NCBI RefSeq assembly: GCF_017813335.1
Contig: NZ_JAGIYY010000005.1
Location: 124,001-188,000, forward strand
DNA from: Tianweitania sediminis
Lineage (GTDB): Bacteria > Pseudomonadota > Alphaproteobacteria > Rhizobiales > Rhizobiaceae
Direction of reading: 5' to 3'
Length of the DNA stretch: 64,000 bases
A model generated the notes under the pieces. It was not told the origin of the DNA, searched no databases, and saw only the letters and a program-made list of their open reading frames with translations. Made by a program: the position numbers and the translations under genes. Each line of letters opens with the position of its first letter. The stretch's first letter is position 1. Positions 33,958 through 41,772 of the stretch are shown in pieces.

Positions 33958-34699
33958 AGCTGCACTCGCCACCGAACGTCCCGCCACCGCCGCTTCGGCA
34001 GCGCCGCTGCTCACCGTGCGCGGGCTTGAAGCCTGGTATGGCGAAAGTCACGTCTTGCATGGCATCGACCTTGATGTGCGCTCCGGCGAAGTTGTGACCC
34101 TGCTTGGCCGCAACGGCGCAGGCAAAACCACCACGCTGAAGTCGATCATGGGCATGCTGCCCAAGCGCAAGGGCTCGGTTGTGTTCGAGGGCAAGGAACT
34201 GATGCACCTGCCGGCGCGCCACATCGCCAAGGCAGGCATCGCGATCTGCCCGGAAGAACGCGGTGTTTTCGCCTCCTTGTCCGTGCAGGAAAACCTGATG
34301 CTGCCGCCGAAAGTGCGCGACGGCGGCCTTTCCGTCCCGCAGATCTTCGAGCTTTTCCCGAACCTCAAGGAGCGGCTGTCGAGCCAGGGCACCAAGCTTT
34401 CGGGCGGCGAACAACAGATGCTGGCGATCGGCCGCATCCTGCGCACGGGCGCCAACCTGTTGCTCCTGGACGAGCCCACGGAAGGGCTGGCACCGGTGAT
34501 CGTGCAGCAGATCGGCCACACGATCGCACGGCTGAAGAAAGAGGGCTTCACGATCGTGCTTGTGGAGCAGAATTTCCACTTCGCATCGTCGGTTGCTGAC
34601 CGGCACTACATCGTCGAACAAGGCCGCACGGTGGACATGATCGAAAACAGCGAACTCGATGCGAACATGGACAAATTGCACGCCTATCTGGGGGTTTGA
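33950..34699 (+). CDS. Liv-type ABC ATPase, LivF-like
   Basis: Second ATPase of the Liv-type importer, 249 residues. Walker A GRNGAGKT, the LivF phrase GIAICPEERGVFASLSVQEN, signature LSGGEQQMLAIGR, Walker B LLLDEPTEGLAPV and H-loop VEQNFHF. ATG 33950 is chosen over an earlier in-frame start at 33926 that overlaps the upstream gene more; the N-terminus is alanine-rich (AEAALATERPATAAS). It is followed after 3 bases by the first permease gene. Confidence 0.91.
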   Translation: MAEAALATERPATAASAAPLLTVRGLEAWYGESHVLHGIDLDVRSGEVVTLLGRNGAGKTTTLKSIMGMLPKRKGSVVFEGKELMHLPARHIAKAGIAICPEERGVFASLSVQENLMLPPKVRDGGLSVPQIFELFPNLKERLSSQGTKLSGGEQQMLAIGRILRTGANLLLLDEPTEGLAPVIVQQIGHTIARLKKEGFTIVLVEQNFHFASSVADRHYIVEQGRTVDMIENSELDANMDKLHAYLGV

Positions 34700-34702
34700 A
34701 GA

Positions 34703-35590
34703 ATGATCGACCTTCTCGGGATTCCGCCCCAAGCCTTGTTCGGGCAGTTGCTGCTCGGCCTTATCAACGGCGCCTTTTATGCGATCCTGTCGCTGGGGCT
34801 GGCCATCATCTTCGGTCTTCTCAACATCATCAATTTCGCCCATGGCGCGCAGTACATGCTGGGTGCGCTGGTGTCCTGGATGCTCTTGAACTACCTCGGC
34901 ATCAACTACTGGTGGGCGCTGTTGCTCGTGCCGATCATCGTGGGCTTCACCGGGGTGGTGCTTGAGCGCGTCCTGATCTCGCGGCTTTACCACCTCGATC
35001 ATCTTTACGGGCTGCTCCTGACCTTCGGCCTCGCGCTGATCATCCAGGGCTTTGCGCGCAACTATTACGGCATCTCGGGGCTGCCTTATACGATCCCCAG
35101 CCAGCTTGCAGGCGGCCAGAACCTCGGCTTCATGTTCCTGCCGAACTACCGCGGCTGGGTCGTCGTTGCCTCGCTGGCGGTTTGCATCACCACCTGGTTC
35201 GTGATCGAAAAAACCAAGCTCGGCGCTTACCTGCGCGCGGCAACGGAAAACCCGTCGCTTGTTGGCGCGTTCGGCATCAACGTGCCACGCATGATCACCC
35301 TGACCTACGGCTTCGGTGTTGCGCTTGCCGCCTTTGCCGGCGTGCTTGCCGCGCCGATCTATTCGGTCAATCCCAACATGGGCGCGGACCTGATCATCGT
35401 GGTGTTTGCCGTGGTGGTGATCGGCGGCATGGGGTCGATCCTGGGCTCTATTCTCACCGGCTTCGGGCTCGGCCTTGTTGAGGGGCTGACCCGCGTCTTT
35501 TACCCCGAAGGATCGGCCGTCGTGATCTTTGTGATCATGGCCCTCGTGCTGCTTGTGAAACCTGCGGGTCTGTTCGGGAGAACTGCTTGA
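34703..35590 (+). CDS. Liv-type ABC permease, LivH-like
   Basis: Inner-membrane permease of 295 residues with about eight hydrophobic segments. Family blocks: GLINGAFYAILSLGLAIIFG, LNIINFAHGAQYMLGA, LRAATENPSLVGAFGINV, and the C-terminal VIGGMGSILGSILTGFGLG. Its stop codon overlaps the start of the LivM-like gene (TGATG). Together with the LivM-like protein it forms the membrane channel; the matching binding protein is probably the one at 41773. Confidence 0.92.
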   Translation: MIDLLGIPPQALFGQLLLGLINGAFYAILSLGLAIIFGLLNIINFAHGAQYMLGALVSWMLLNYLGINYWWALLLVPIIVGFTGVVLERVLISRLYHLDHLYGLLLTFGLALIIQGFARNYYGISGLPYTIPSQLAGGQNLGFMFLPNYRGWVVVASLAVCITTWFVIEKTKLGAYLRAATENPSLVGAFGINVPRMITLTYGFGVALAAFAGVLAAPIYSVNPNMGADLIIVVFAVVVIGGMGSILGSILTGFGLGLVEGLTRVFYPEGSAVVIFVIMALVLLVKPAGLFGRTA

Positions 35591-36573
35591 TGTCCGTTGT
35601 TGCTGAACCCAACACGATGCGCCTTCCGGAAGAACGCACCACCGGTGCAATGCCCGGCTACCACATCGCCATCTTTGCCCTGCTGCTCGGGCTAGCCTTG
35701 ATCGCCCCCTTCTTCCTTTATCCGGTGTTCCTGATGAAGGTGATGTGCTTTGCGCTGTTTGCCTGCGCCTTGAACCTGCTGCTGGGCTTCGGCGGCCTTC
35801 TGTCGTTCGGGCATGCTGCCTTTTTCGGCGGTGCGGCCTATGTGTCGGCCCATGCCGCCAAGGTCTGGGGCCTGACGCCGGAGGTCGCGATCATCCTTGG
35901 CACCTTGAGCGGCGCGCTGCTTGGCCTGGTGATCGGCAGCTTTGCCATTCGGCGGCAGGGCATCTACTTCGCCATGGTGACGCTCGCCTTTGCGCAGATG
36001 GTCTATTTTGCGGCGCTGCAGATGCCCTTCACGGGCGGCGAAGACGGCATCCAGAACGTCCCGCGCGGCGACCTGTTCGGCGTGATCAGCCTGAACTCCG
36101 ACATGTCGCTCTACTTCATGGTGCTGGCCATTGTGTTTGGCGGTCTGCTTGCGATCTACCGGATCATCCATTCGCCGTTCGGGCAGGTGCTGAAGGCAAT
36201 CCGCGAAAACGAACCGCGCGCCATCTCGCTTGGCTACCGTGTCAACAACTACAAGCTGACCGTGTTCGTGTTGTCCGCCGCTCTCGCCGGTCTTGCCGGC
36301 GCCACCAAGGCGATCGTGTTCCAGCTGGCTTCACTCACCGACGTCCACTGGTCGATGTCGGGCGAGGCGGTGTTGATGACGCTGATCGGTGGCATGGGCA
36401 CGGTGTTCGGGCCGCTTGTGGGCGCCGCGATCATCGTCACCATGCAGAACTACCTCGCGAGCCTCGGCGCCTGGGTCACCATCATCCAGGGCTTCATCTT
36501 CGTGATCGCGGTGCTCCTGTTCCGCGAAGGCGTCGTGGGCCTGATCGCCAAAAGGCTGCGCCGGCCGCTTTGA
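35590..36573 (+). CDS. Liv-type ABC permease, LivM-like
   Basis: Second permease of the importer, 327 residues, about nine hydrophobic segments after a 25-residue cytoplasmic N-terminus. Blocks typical of LivM: NLLLGFGGLLSFGHAAFFGG, RRQGIYFAMVTLAFAQMVYF, KAIRENEPRAISLGYRVNNY and LIGGMGTVFGPLVGAAI. ATG 35590 lies in a TGATG overlap with the LivH-like gene. A 75-base gap follows before the PcaC-like gene; no good promoter is seen in it. Confidence 0.92.
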   Translation: MSVVAEPNTMRLPEERTTGAMPGYHIAIFALLLGLALIAPFFLYPVFLMKVMCFALFACALNLLLGFGGLLSFGHAAFFGGAAYVSAHAAKVWGLTPEVAIILGTLSGALLGLVIGSFAIRRQGIYFAMVTLAFAQMVYFAALQMPFTGGEDGIQNVPRGDLFGVISLNSDMSLYFMVLAIVFGGLLAIYRIIHSPFGQVLKAIRENEPRAISLGYRVNNYKLTVFVLSAALAGLAGATKAIVFQLASLTDVHWSMSGEAVLMTLIGGMGTVFGPLVGAAIIVTMQNYLASLGAWVTIIQGFIFVIAVLLFREGVVGLIAKRLRRPL

Positions 36574-36648
36574 CGGCTTCGGAACGAGGAAGGCGACGCA
36601 GATTGCGCGCCGCAACAGACACAACACCAGCAGATAAGGATCTCTACA

Positions 36649-37047
36649 ATGGCTTCCGAAAGACAGCGATCGGAAAAGTTCGAGAAGGGTTTGAAGACCA
36701 GGCGAGAGGTTCTGGGCACTGACTATGTCGACAAGAGCGTCGGCGCGGCCACTGACTTCAACTGGCCCATGCAGCAGCTGGTGACCGAATATTGTTGGGA
36801 TGAGATCTGGAACCGTCCGGGTCTAGACCGCCGCAGTCGCTCCATCCTCAACCTTGGCATGATTTCCGCGTTGAACCGGCCGCATGAGCTGAAGCTTCAT
36901 ATCCGGGGTGCGTTGAACAACGGCCTGAGCCGCGAGGAGATTCGGGAAATCCTGCTTCAAGTCGCCATTTACTGCGGTGTTCCGGCTGCCATTGACAGCT
37001 TCCGGGTCGCTCAATCCGTGTTCGACGAAATAGACGGTGGCGCCTGA
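36649..37047 (+). CDS. Carboxymuconolactone decarboxylase family protein, PcaC-like
   Basis: Small protein of 132 residues, close to PcaC in length and pattern: ILNLGMISALNRPHELKLH, IRGALNNGLSREEIREILLQ, AIYCGVPAAIDSF. True PcaC removes CO2 from gamma-carboxymuconolactone in protocatechuate breakdown. No other protocatechuate gene is present here, so a similar decarboxylation or lactone reaction on another compound is likely, or a peroxidase-like role as in AhpD relatives, although the AhpD CxxC motif is absent. ATG with AAGGA upstream. The next gene starts directly after its stop. Confidence 0.82.
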   Translation: MASERQRSEKFEKGLKTRREVLGTDYVDKSVGAATDFNWPMQQLVTEYCWDEIWNRPGLDRRSRSILNLGMISALNRPHELKLHIRGALNNGLSREEIREILLQVAIYCGVPAAIDSFRVAQSVFDEIDGGA

Positions 37048-37935
37048 ATGTTCAGCAAGATCGGGTTCATTGGGCTTGGGCGCATGGGACATCCTATGGC
37101 GCGCAACTTGACGAAGGCGCGCTTTGAGGTTGTCGGCTTCGACATGAGCGAAGCTGCCCGCCATTCATTCGCGCAGGCAGGCGGGCAGGTCGGCCAAACA
37201 GTGGCCGACGTGGCCGGCAACGCCGACCTTCTCATCACGATGCTGCCCACGGGCAAGATCGTGCGCCAGGCGCTGCTTGAAGAGCCTGGTTTTGCCGCTG
37301 CCCTGCGTCCGGGTACGCTCGTGATCGACATGAGCTCATCGGCTCCAACGGACACGACAAGCCTCGCCGGAACGCTGAACCGCCAAGGCGTGACGCTGCT
37401 CGATGCGCCAGTATCCGGTGGCGTTGCAAAGGCTGTCGATGGCACACTGGCGATCCTAGTTGGCGGTGAGGAAGCCGAAGTTGAACGCGTGCGGCCTGTC
37501 CTCACGGCTATGGGGGCGTCCATCATCCACACCGGGAAAACCGGTTCAGCGCACTGCATGAAAGCGCTCAACAACTATGTTTCAGCCGCCGGCCTCGTTG
37601 CCGTCAGCGAAGCGCTGCACGTCGGAACTCAGTTCGGCCTGAACCCTGAAACCATCGTGGAAGCGCTGAACGCCTCTACGGGGCGCAACAATACCACTGA
37701 GCGAAAGGCGCTGCCGTTCATGGTGTCGCAGGCTTTCAATTCCGGCTTCGCCATGAATCTTATGGCCAAGGACATCGGCATCGCCGCTGACCTTGCTGCC
37801 GACCTGGACCTCCAGGTGGCCGAACTGGCTCTGATGGCAAGGATGTGGCGCGAAGCCTCGGAAGCGCTGGGACCAGAAGCGGATCACACCGCAATGCACC
37901 AGTTTCTGGCGGACACGATCAGACGGAAGGGTTAG
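37048..37935 (+). CDS. 3-hydroxyisobutyrate dehydrogenase-like beta-hydroxyacid dehydrogenase
   Basis: NAD(P)-dependent enzyme of 295 residues of the HIBADH/tartronate semialdehyde reductase/GarR family. The N-terminal Rossmann motif IGFIGLGRMGHPMARNL, the substrate block LDAPVSGGVAKAVDGTLAIL and the region GSAHCMKALNNYVSA with the catalytic lysine are intact. It follows the PcaC-like gene without a gap and ends the long rightward run that began at 23232. The substrate is probably a 3-hydroxy acid formed late in the pathway; the methyl-branched 3-hydroxyisobutyrate itself is possible. Confidence 0.87.
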   Translation: MFSKIGFIGLGRMGHPMARNLTKARFEVVGFDMSEAARHSFAQAGGQVGQTVADVAGNADLLITMLPTGKIVRQALLEEPGFAAALRPGTLVIDMSSSAPTDTTSLAGTLNRQGVTLLDAPVSGGVAKAVDGTLAILVGGEEAEVERVRPVLTAMGASIIHTGKTGSAHCMKALNNYVSAAGLVAVSEALHVGTQFGLNPETIVEALNASTGRNNTTERKALPFMVSQAFNSGFAMNLMAKDIGIAADLAADLDLQVAELALMARMWREASEALGPEADHTAMHQFLADTIRRKG

Positions 37936-37970
37936 AACGGTTCACTATGGCTTTTGCACCGCTCCAGCAT

Positions 37971-38762
37971 CTAGCGCGAAGGCGGCAGGTGCAAGGCTGC
38001 CACGAAGCCATCGTCCTTTTCCCTTGGCGCGGGGTAGCGCAGAAGAACCTCAGGGTCGTGCCCCGGCACGATCCGAGACGCTTCGCCTCCGATCTCCCGC
38101 AGGCGCCTGAACCCCGTCACCATCGCGCCGAGGCTGTCAACAATGCCGAACAGCCGATCCTCTTCGAAGCTTTCATAATAATGGGCAGCGTCAGAGGCGA
38201 CCACGACCGGTCCACGGGCCGTTGCCACCCGAACGAACTGCAGCCCGCGTGAATGACCACCGACCTTGAACAGCTCGATCCCGGGCATCGGGCTGGCATC
38301 ACCGTTGTGGAAGATGACCCGTTCGCCATAGACCGCTCGAACCATCTCCACGACGTCTTCGACTTCGAACGGCGCGCGAAGGGCTGGATGGCCCATGTCG
38401 CGCCCCGTGGCGAACGCCATCTCGTCGTCCTGGATGTGAAAGCGCGCGTTGGGAAACAAGGAGAAGTTTCCGGCATGATCGTAATGCAGATGCGTGACGA
38501 TGACGTTTCGGACCTTGGTCGGATCGACGTCGATCCTCGCGAAGAGCTGGGTCGGATGTTCGAGGAAGACCCGTCCCCGCTTGGCGGCTGTCTCAGGCGT
38601 GAAGCCGGTATCGATCACAACCGCCTCGCCATCATCCCGAACGGCGACCCAGATGTAATAGGCCATGTCGATATGGCCGTCATGGGGATCGGCGGTGAGA
38701 AACACGTCGGACCGCTTCCGGCCCGTCAGTTCGGCATACTTCAAAGCGTAAAGGCGGAACAT
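37971..38762 (-). CDS. Metallo-beta-lactamase-fold hydrolase, N-acyl-homoserine-lactonase family
   Basis: Cytoplasmic hydrolase of 263 residues with the dinuclear-metal motif THLHYDHAG (His91, His93, Asp95, His96), a later VGGHSRGLQFV histidine, the aspartate block VVASDAAHYYESF and a final PGHD. It resembles AttM/AiiB-like lactonases, which open lactone rings. Located between the catabolic operon and the 3-hydroxyacyl-CoA dehydrogenase gene but on the opposite strand, it could open a lactone intermediate; together with the PcaC-like protein this is suggestive. Quenching of quorum signals is the other option. The start is ATG 38762. Confidence 0.82.
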   Translation of the reverse strand: MFRLYALKYAELTGRKRSDVFLTADPHDGHIDMAYYIWVAVRDDGEAVVIDTGFTPETAAKRGRVFLEHPTQLFARIDVDPTKVRNVIVTHLHYDHAGNFSLFPNARFHIQDDEMAFATGRDMGHPALRAPFEVEDVVEMVRAVYGERVIFHNGDASPMPGIELFKVGGHSRGLQFVRVATARGPVVVASDAAHYYESFEEDRLFGIVDSLGAMVTGFRRLREIGGEASRIVPGHDPEVLLRYPAPREKDDGFVAALHLPPSR

Positions 38763-39124
38763 GACCCTGCATCTGGAAGGGGTAGTGTTTGAAGGGACGG
38801 GGTTTAACCGTTCTGCGGAAGATGTTGTTTGCCTGAGCGTGAGCAGTCAAGCCCGAACCGCTGGCGGCAGTCCTTGTTTATCGAAGACGAGAAAAGCGTG
38901 CTCCTTGGCACCAGGCTTGCATCGCGTTTGGCCAAAGAAGTGGGTGCACTCCATTTTTTCGAAAGTCATGTCGCCCATGCGGCCATCCTGTACACGGCGG
39001 CAACATCCGTCTGACCAAGCACGGACATGGCTGCGGTGAATGACCCGTCAAATAGCCGAGCGGCCGCCTTCTTCTGAAGGAATCCGGTGGCTTCATCTTG
39101 TGCTCTTGAGGAGTTGGAAGAACA
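38763..39124 (+). promoter_or_regulatory. Divergent gap of 362 bases with a sigma-54 promoter
   Basis: No gene is seen here. The plus strand holds the -24/-12 promoter at 38906-38921 (separate entry), and a leader of about 190 bases follows before the dehydrogenase gene. Two partial ACCG-N4/5-CGG elements lie upstream of the promoter and may be activator sites, but they are weak. No equivalent promoter was found for the leftward lactonase-family gene. Confidence 0.4.
38906..38921 (+). promoter_or_regulatory. Sigma-54 promoter upstream of long 3-hydroxyacyl-CoA dehydrogenase gene
   Basis: TGGCACCAGGCTTGCA is a full match to the consensus TGGCAC-N5-TTGCA. It lies in the intergenic region 204 bases before the start codon at 39125, with the predicted transcript start near 38932. 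Confidence 0.82.
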
Positions 39125-40669
39125 ATGCCTGGCCTTAAAAAGAATGCTGTTGTCGCGGTCGTCGGGGCGGGCGCTATGGGCGCCGGTATCGCGCAAGTTG
39201 CCGCCCAGGCAGGGCATGAGGTGCTTTTGTTCGACGCCGCCGAAGGCGCGGCCACGAAGGGGCGGGCCTCGATACTGGCTGCGCTGGACCGGCTGGTCGA
39301 GAAGAGCCGCCTTTCATCCGTTGAGCGAGACGCGGTCGCATCCCGGCTGATCGTCGCGCAATCGGTCCACTCTCTTGCGCCCGCACAACTGGTGATCGAA
39401 GCCATCGTAGAGAAGCTCGATGTGAAGCGGCAGGTCTTCGCCGCCTTGGAGGAAATCGTCGGAGCTGACACCGTTCTCGCCACCAACACGTCGTCCCTTT
39501 CCGTAACCGCCATTGCGGCCGGTCTGCAGCATCCGAACCGAGTGGCGGGGCTGCACTTCTTCAACCCTGCGCCTGTGATGAAGCTGGTGGAGATCGTCGC
39601 CGGCCTCGCTTCGGACAAGGGGGTGCTGGAGGTGCTGGAAGCCACGGCCCGCGACTGGGGCAAGGCGCCTGTCCATGTAACGTCCACGCCGGGCTTCATC
39701 GTCAATCGCGTGGCACGGCCGTTTTACGCGGAGGCACTTCGGCTTCTCGAGGAAGGAGCGACTGGCTGCGCCACCATCGATGCCATCATACGCGACACGG
39801 GTGGCTTCCGGATGGGGCCTTTCGAGTTGATGGATCTGATCGGCCACGACGTGAACGCGGCGGTCACGCGCTCGGTGTTCGAGGCCTATTTCTATGATCC
39901 TCGATTCAGACCCTCCCTGGTTCAACAGGAACTCGTGTCGGCCGGCTGGCTTGGCCGAAAAAGCGGTCGCGGCTTTTATGACTACAGGGACCCTTCGTCC
40001 CGCGCGGAACCAGAGGACGCTTCCGCGTCGGCGTCCTGTGACAGCGTCACCGTCGAAGGAGATTTGGGCCCCGCAGAGCCGCTCGTGGACAGCTTGAAAG
40101 CGGCCGGTGTGAAGGTCACGCGCAAAGAAGGGTCGGCAGCTTCTATCACGAGCCAGGGTGTACGGCTTGCACTGACCGATGGACGCACGGCCACTGCTAG
40201 AGTTGCTGCAGGCGAGCCGGGCGACCTGGTTCTGTTCGATCTCGCTCTCGATTACCGGGTGTCCCCGCGCATGTGCATTGCGGTAGCGGACCAAGCATCG
40301 GGCGAATGCCTGCCTGCGGCAGTCGGATTGTTAAGGGCGGCCGGAAAAACAGTGAGCGTTGTGGACGACGTTCCCGGCTTGGTGGTTTTTCGGACCCTCG
40401 CGATGCTGGTCAACGAGGCGGCCGAGGCTGTTCTTCAGGGCGTGGCATCAGCTGATGACATCGACAAGGCGATGACATTGGGCGTGAACTACCCACGCGG
40501 ACCGCTTTCCTGGGGAGATGCTGTGGGTCCGAGCCGCATCCTCGCTGGCCTGGGCGCGCTGCAGTCCGCCTACGGAGACGATCGCTATCGCGCCTCCCAG
40601 TGGCTGCGCCGACGTGCGCAGTCTGGTCGTGCCCTTATTGAAGCGAAGCAGGATCGGTCTCGTTCATGA
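39125..40669 (+). CDS. 3-hydroxyacyl-CoA dehydrogenase, long PaaC/PaaH type
   Basis: NAD-dependent enzyme of 514 residues with two 3HCDH C-terminal domains. The Rossmann motif is VAVVGAGAMGAGIAQVAAQA, the catalytic region is TNTSSLSVTAIA, and the histidine lies in AGLHFFNPAPVMKLVE, the canonical form. The first C-terminal domain ends SGRGFYDYRD (about 290); a degenerate linking domain (about 300-400) and a second C-terminal domain (AMTLGVNYPRGPLSWGD) follow, as in PaaC of phenylacetate breakdown. It has its own sigma-54 promoter. The lone protein at 30414 resembles the second half of this enzyme. It would oxidise a 3-hydroxyacyl-CoA of the opened chain. Confidence 0.9.
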   Translation: MPGLKKNAVVAVVGAGAMGAGIAQVAAQAGHEVLLFDAAEGAATKGRASILAALDRLVEKSRLSSVERDAVASRLIVAQSVHSLAPAQLVIEAIVEKLDVKRQVFAALEEIVGADTVLATNTSSLSVTAIAAGLQHPNRVAGLHFFNPAPVMKLVEIVAGLASDKGVLEVLEATARDWGKAPVHVTSTPGFIVNRVARPFYAEALRLLEEGATGCATIDAIIRDTGGFRMGPFELMDLIGHDVNAAVTRSVFEAYFYDPRFRPSLVQQELVSAGWLGRKSGRGFYDYRDPSSRAEPEDASASASCDSVTVEGDLGPAEPLVDSLKAAGVKVTRKEGSAASITSQGVRLALTDGRTATARVAAGEPGDLVLFDLALDYRVSPRMCIAVADQASGECLPAAVGLLRAAGKTVSVVDDVPGLVVFRTLAMLVNEAAEAVLQGVASADDIDKAMTLGVNYPRGPLSWGDAVGPSRILAGLGALQSAYGDDRYRASQWLRRRAQSGRALIEAKQDRSRS

Positions 40670-40706
40670 GATCGGGCGCCTTGCACGCCCTGCTATCGCG
40701 TCATCC

Positions 40707-41597
40707 ATGGTCATGAACAGCAGGCTCTCATCGCTCCTCTCGCTGACGCTGCCGGTCGTCGTGATCTGGGGACTGAATTTCGCAGTTATCCGTGTCGGGG
40801 TGGCCCATGTTGGGCCGTTCACGCTGGCTGCGCTGCGATTTGCGACAGCGTCGTTGCCGTTGCTTTGGTTCGTTGAGCGGCCCCCGGTGCCGCTCCCATT
40901 CCTGCTCAGCTACGGCCTTCTGTTCGGCGTCGCCCAATTCACCTTTCTGTTTATCGGGATGACGTGGGGCTTAGCGTCCGGCATCGCATCTCTGTTGCTC
41001 CAGTTGCAGGCCGTCTTCACGCCGTTGCTCGCTTTGCTTCTGCTTAAAGAGAACTTCACGCGTTACACAGCCAGCGCCTTGGGGCTGAGCCTCGCTGGGC
41101 TTGCGGTCATCATCTCCAGTGCCGAAGGCGATCACGGTGGTATCGCGGCGGTTCTTCTGGGCGTCAGCGCCGCCCTGTGCTGGGCTATGTCCAACGTGGT
41201 TGTTCGCTTCGGTGTGCGGAAAGGCTATTCTTACAAGCCGCTTTCGCTGGTGGTGTGGGCGAGCTTTGTTGCTGTTGGCCCTTTTGTTGTTCTTGCTTGG
41301 GCGTCGGGGGAGGATCCCGGCCTATCGTGGGAAGCCAGCGGTTCGGCTGTTCTGGCAGGGCTCTATCTCGGTATTCTGGGCACCATCGTTGCCTATGTCT
41401 TGTGGGTGCGAGCCTTGTCCTTGTTCGACGCCGGAACTGTTGCGCCATTCTCATTGCTGATCCCGATCCTGGGCTTGGCCGCGGGGGCTCTCATCTTTGG
41501 CGAAAGGCTTACAACATCTGAAATCGCTGGCAGCCTGATGATCGTTGCGGGCGTGATCATTCACATTGCTGGCACGACACGATCTCGATCACTCTGA
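40707..41597 (+). CDS. EamA-family membrane transporter
   Basis: Inner-membrane protein of 296 residues with about ten hydrophobic segments in two EamA repeats (first repeat begins VVIWGLNFAVIRVGV, second around VLLGVSAALCWAMSNVVV). It belongs to the drug/metabolite transporter superfamily, which mostly exports amino acids or metabolites. The conserved end is SLLIPILGLAAGALIFGERL. ATG 40707 or 40713 are possible starts; the frame is open far upstream but overlaps the dehydrogenase gene. It probably shares the transcript of the long dehydrogenase. Its substrate is unknown; export of a pathway by-product would fit the place. Confidence 0.8.
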   Translation: MVMNSRLSSLLSLTLPVVVIWGLNFAVIRVGVAHVGPFTLAALRFATASLPLLWFVERPPVPLPFLLSYGLLFGVAQFTFLFIGMTWGLASGIASLLLQLQAVFTPLLALLLLKENFTRYTASALGLSLAGLAVIISSAEGDHGGIAAVLLGVSAALCWAMSNVVVRFGVRKGYSYKPLSLVVWASFVAVGPFVVLAWASGEDPGLSWEASGSAVLAGLYLGILGTIVAYVLWVRALSLFDAGTVAPFSLLIPILGLAAGALIFGERLTTSEIAGSLMIVAGVIIHIAGTTRSRSL

Positions 41598-41713
41598 ATG
41601 GGCTGACCGTGCGCCAGACAGCTCAACGCGATTGTGTCGGTATTGAGGACAGGCTGAAGGCGAGCAAATGCTTGCATTGGCCAAGTTTCTGGGCCTCGTT
41701 GCGCTCCAAGAAG

Positions 41714-41729
41714 TGGCACGAGGCTTGCA
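41714..41729 (+). promoter_or_regulatory. Sigma-54 promoter of the Liv-type binding protein gene
   Basis: TGGCACGAGGCTTGCA is a full match to the -24/-12 consensus. It lies between the EamA gene and the binding-protein gene. The predicted transcript start is near 41740, about 33 bases before the ATG at 41773. It shares the last nine bases (AGGCTTGCA) with the promoter at 38906. Confidence 0.87.
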
Positions 41730-41772
41730 GAGCGTCACATGTTGCGACGACCGCATCAAACGGGAGGTTATC

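Noticed and set aside
33854-35650. Long antisense open frame of about 600 codons over the Liv-type genes
   Set aside because: It is a shadow of the GC-rich LivF/LivH-like genes; its sequence is low-complexity, rich in His, Asp, Gln and Arg, and has no domain.
36592-36606. Possible -24/-12 element before the PcaC-like gene
   Set aside because: GGCGAC...TTGC has GG-N11-GC spacing and a poor -24 half; not convincing as a promoter.
36649-37047. Annotation as pcaC of the protocatechuate pathway
   Set aside because: No pcaB, pcaD, pcaG/H or related regulator is in the window; only family membership can be supported.
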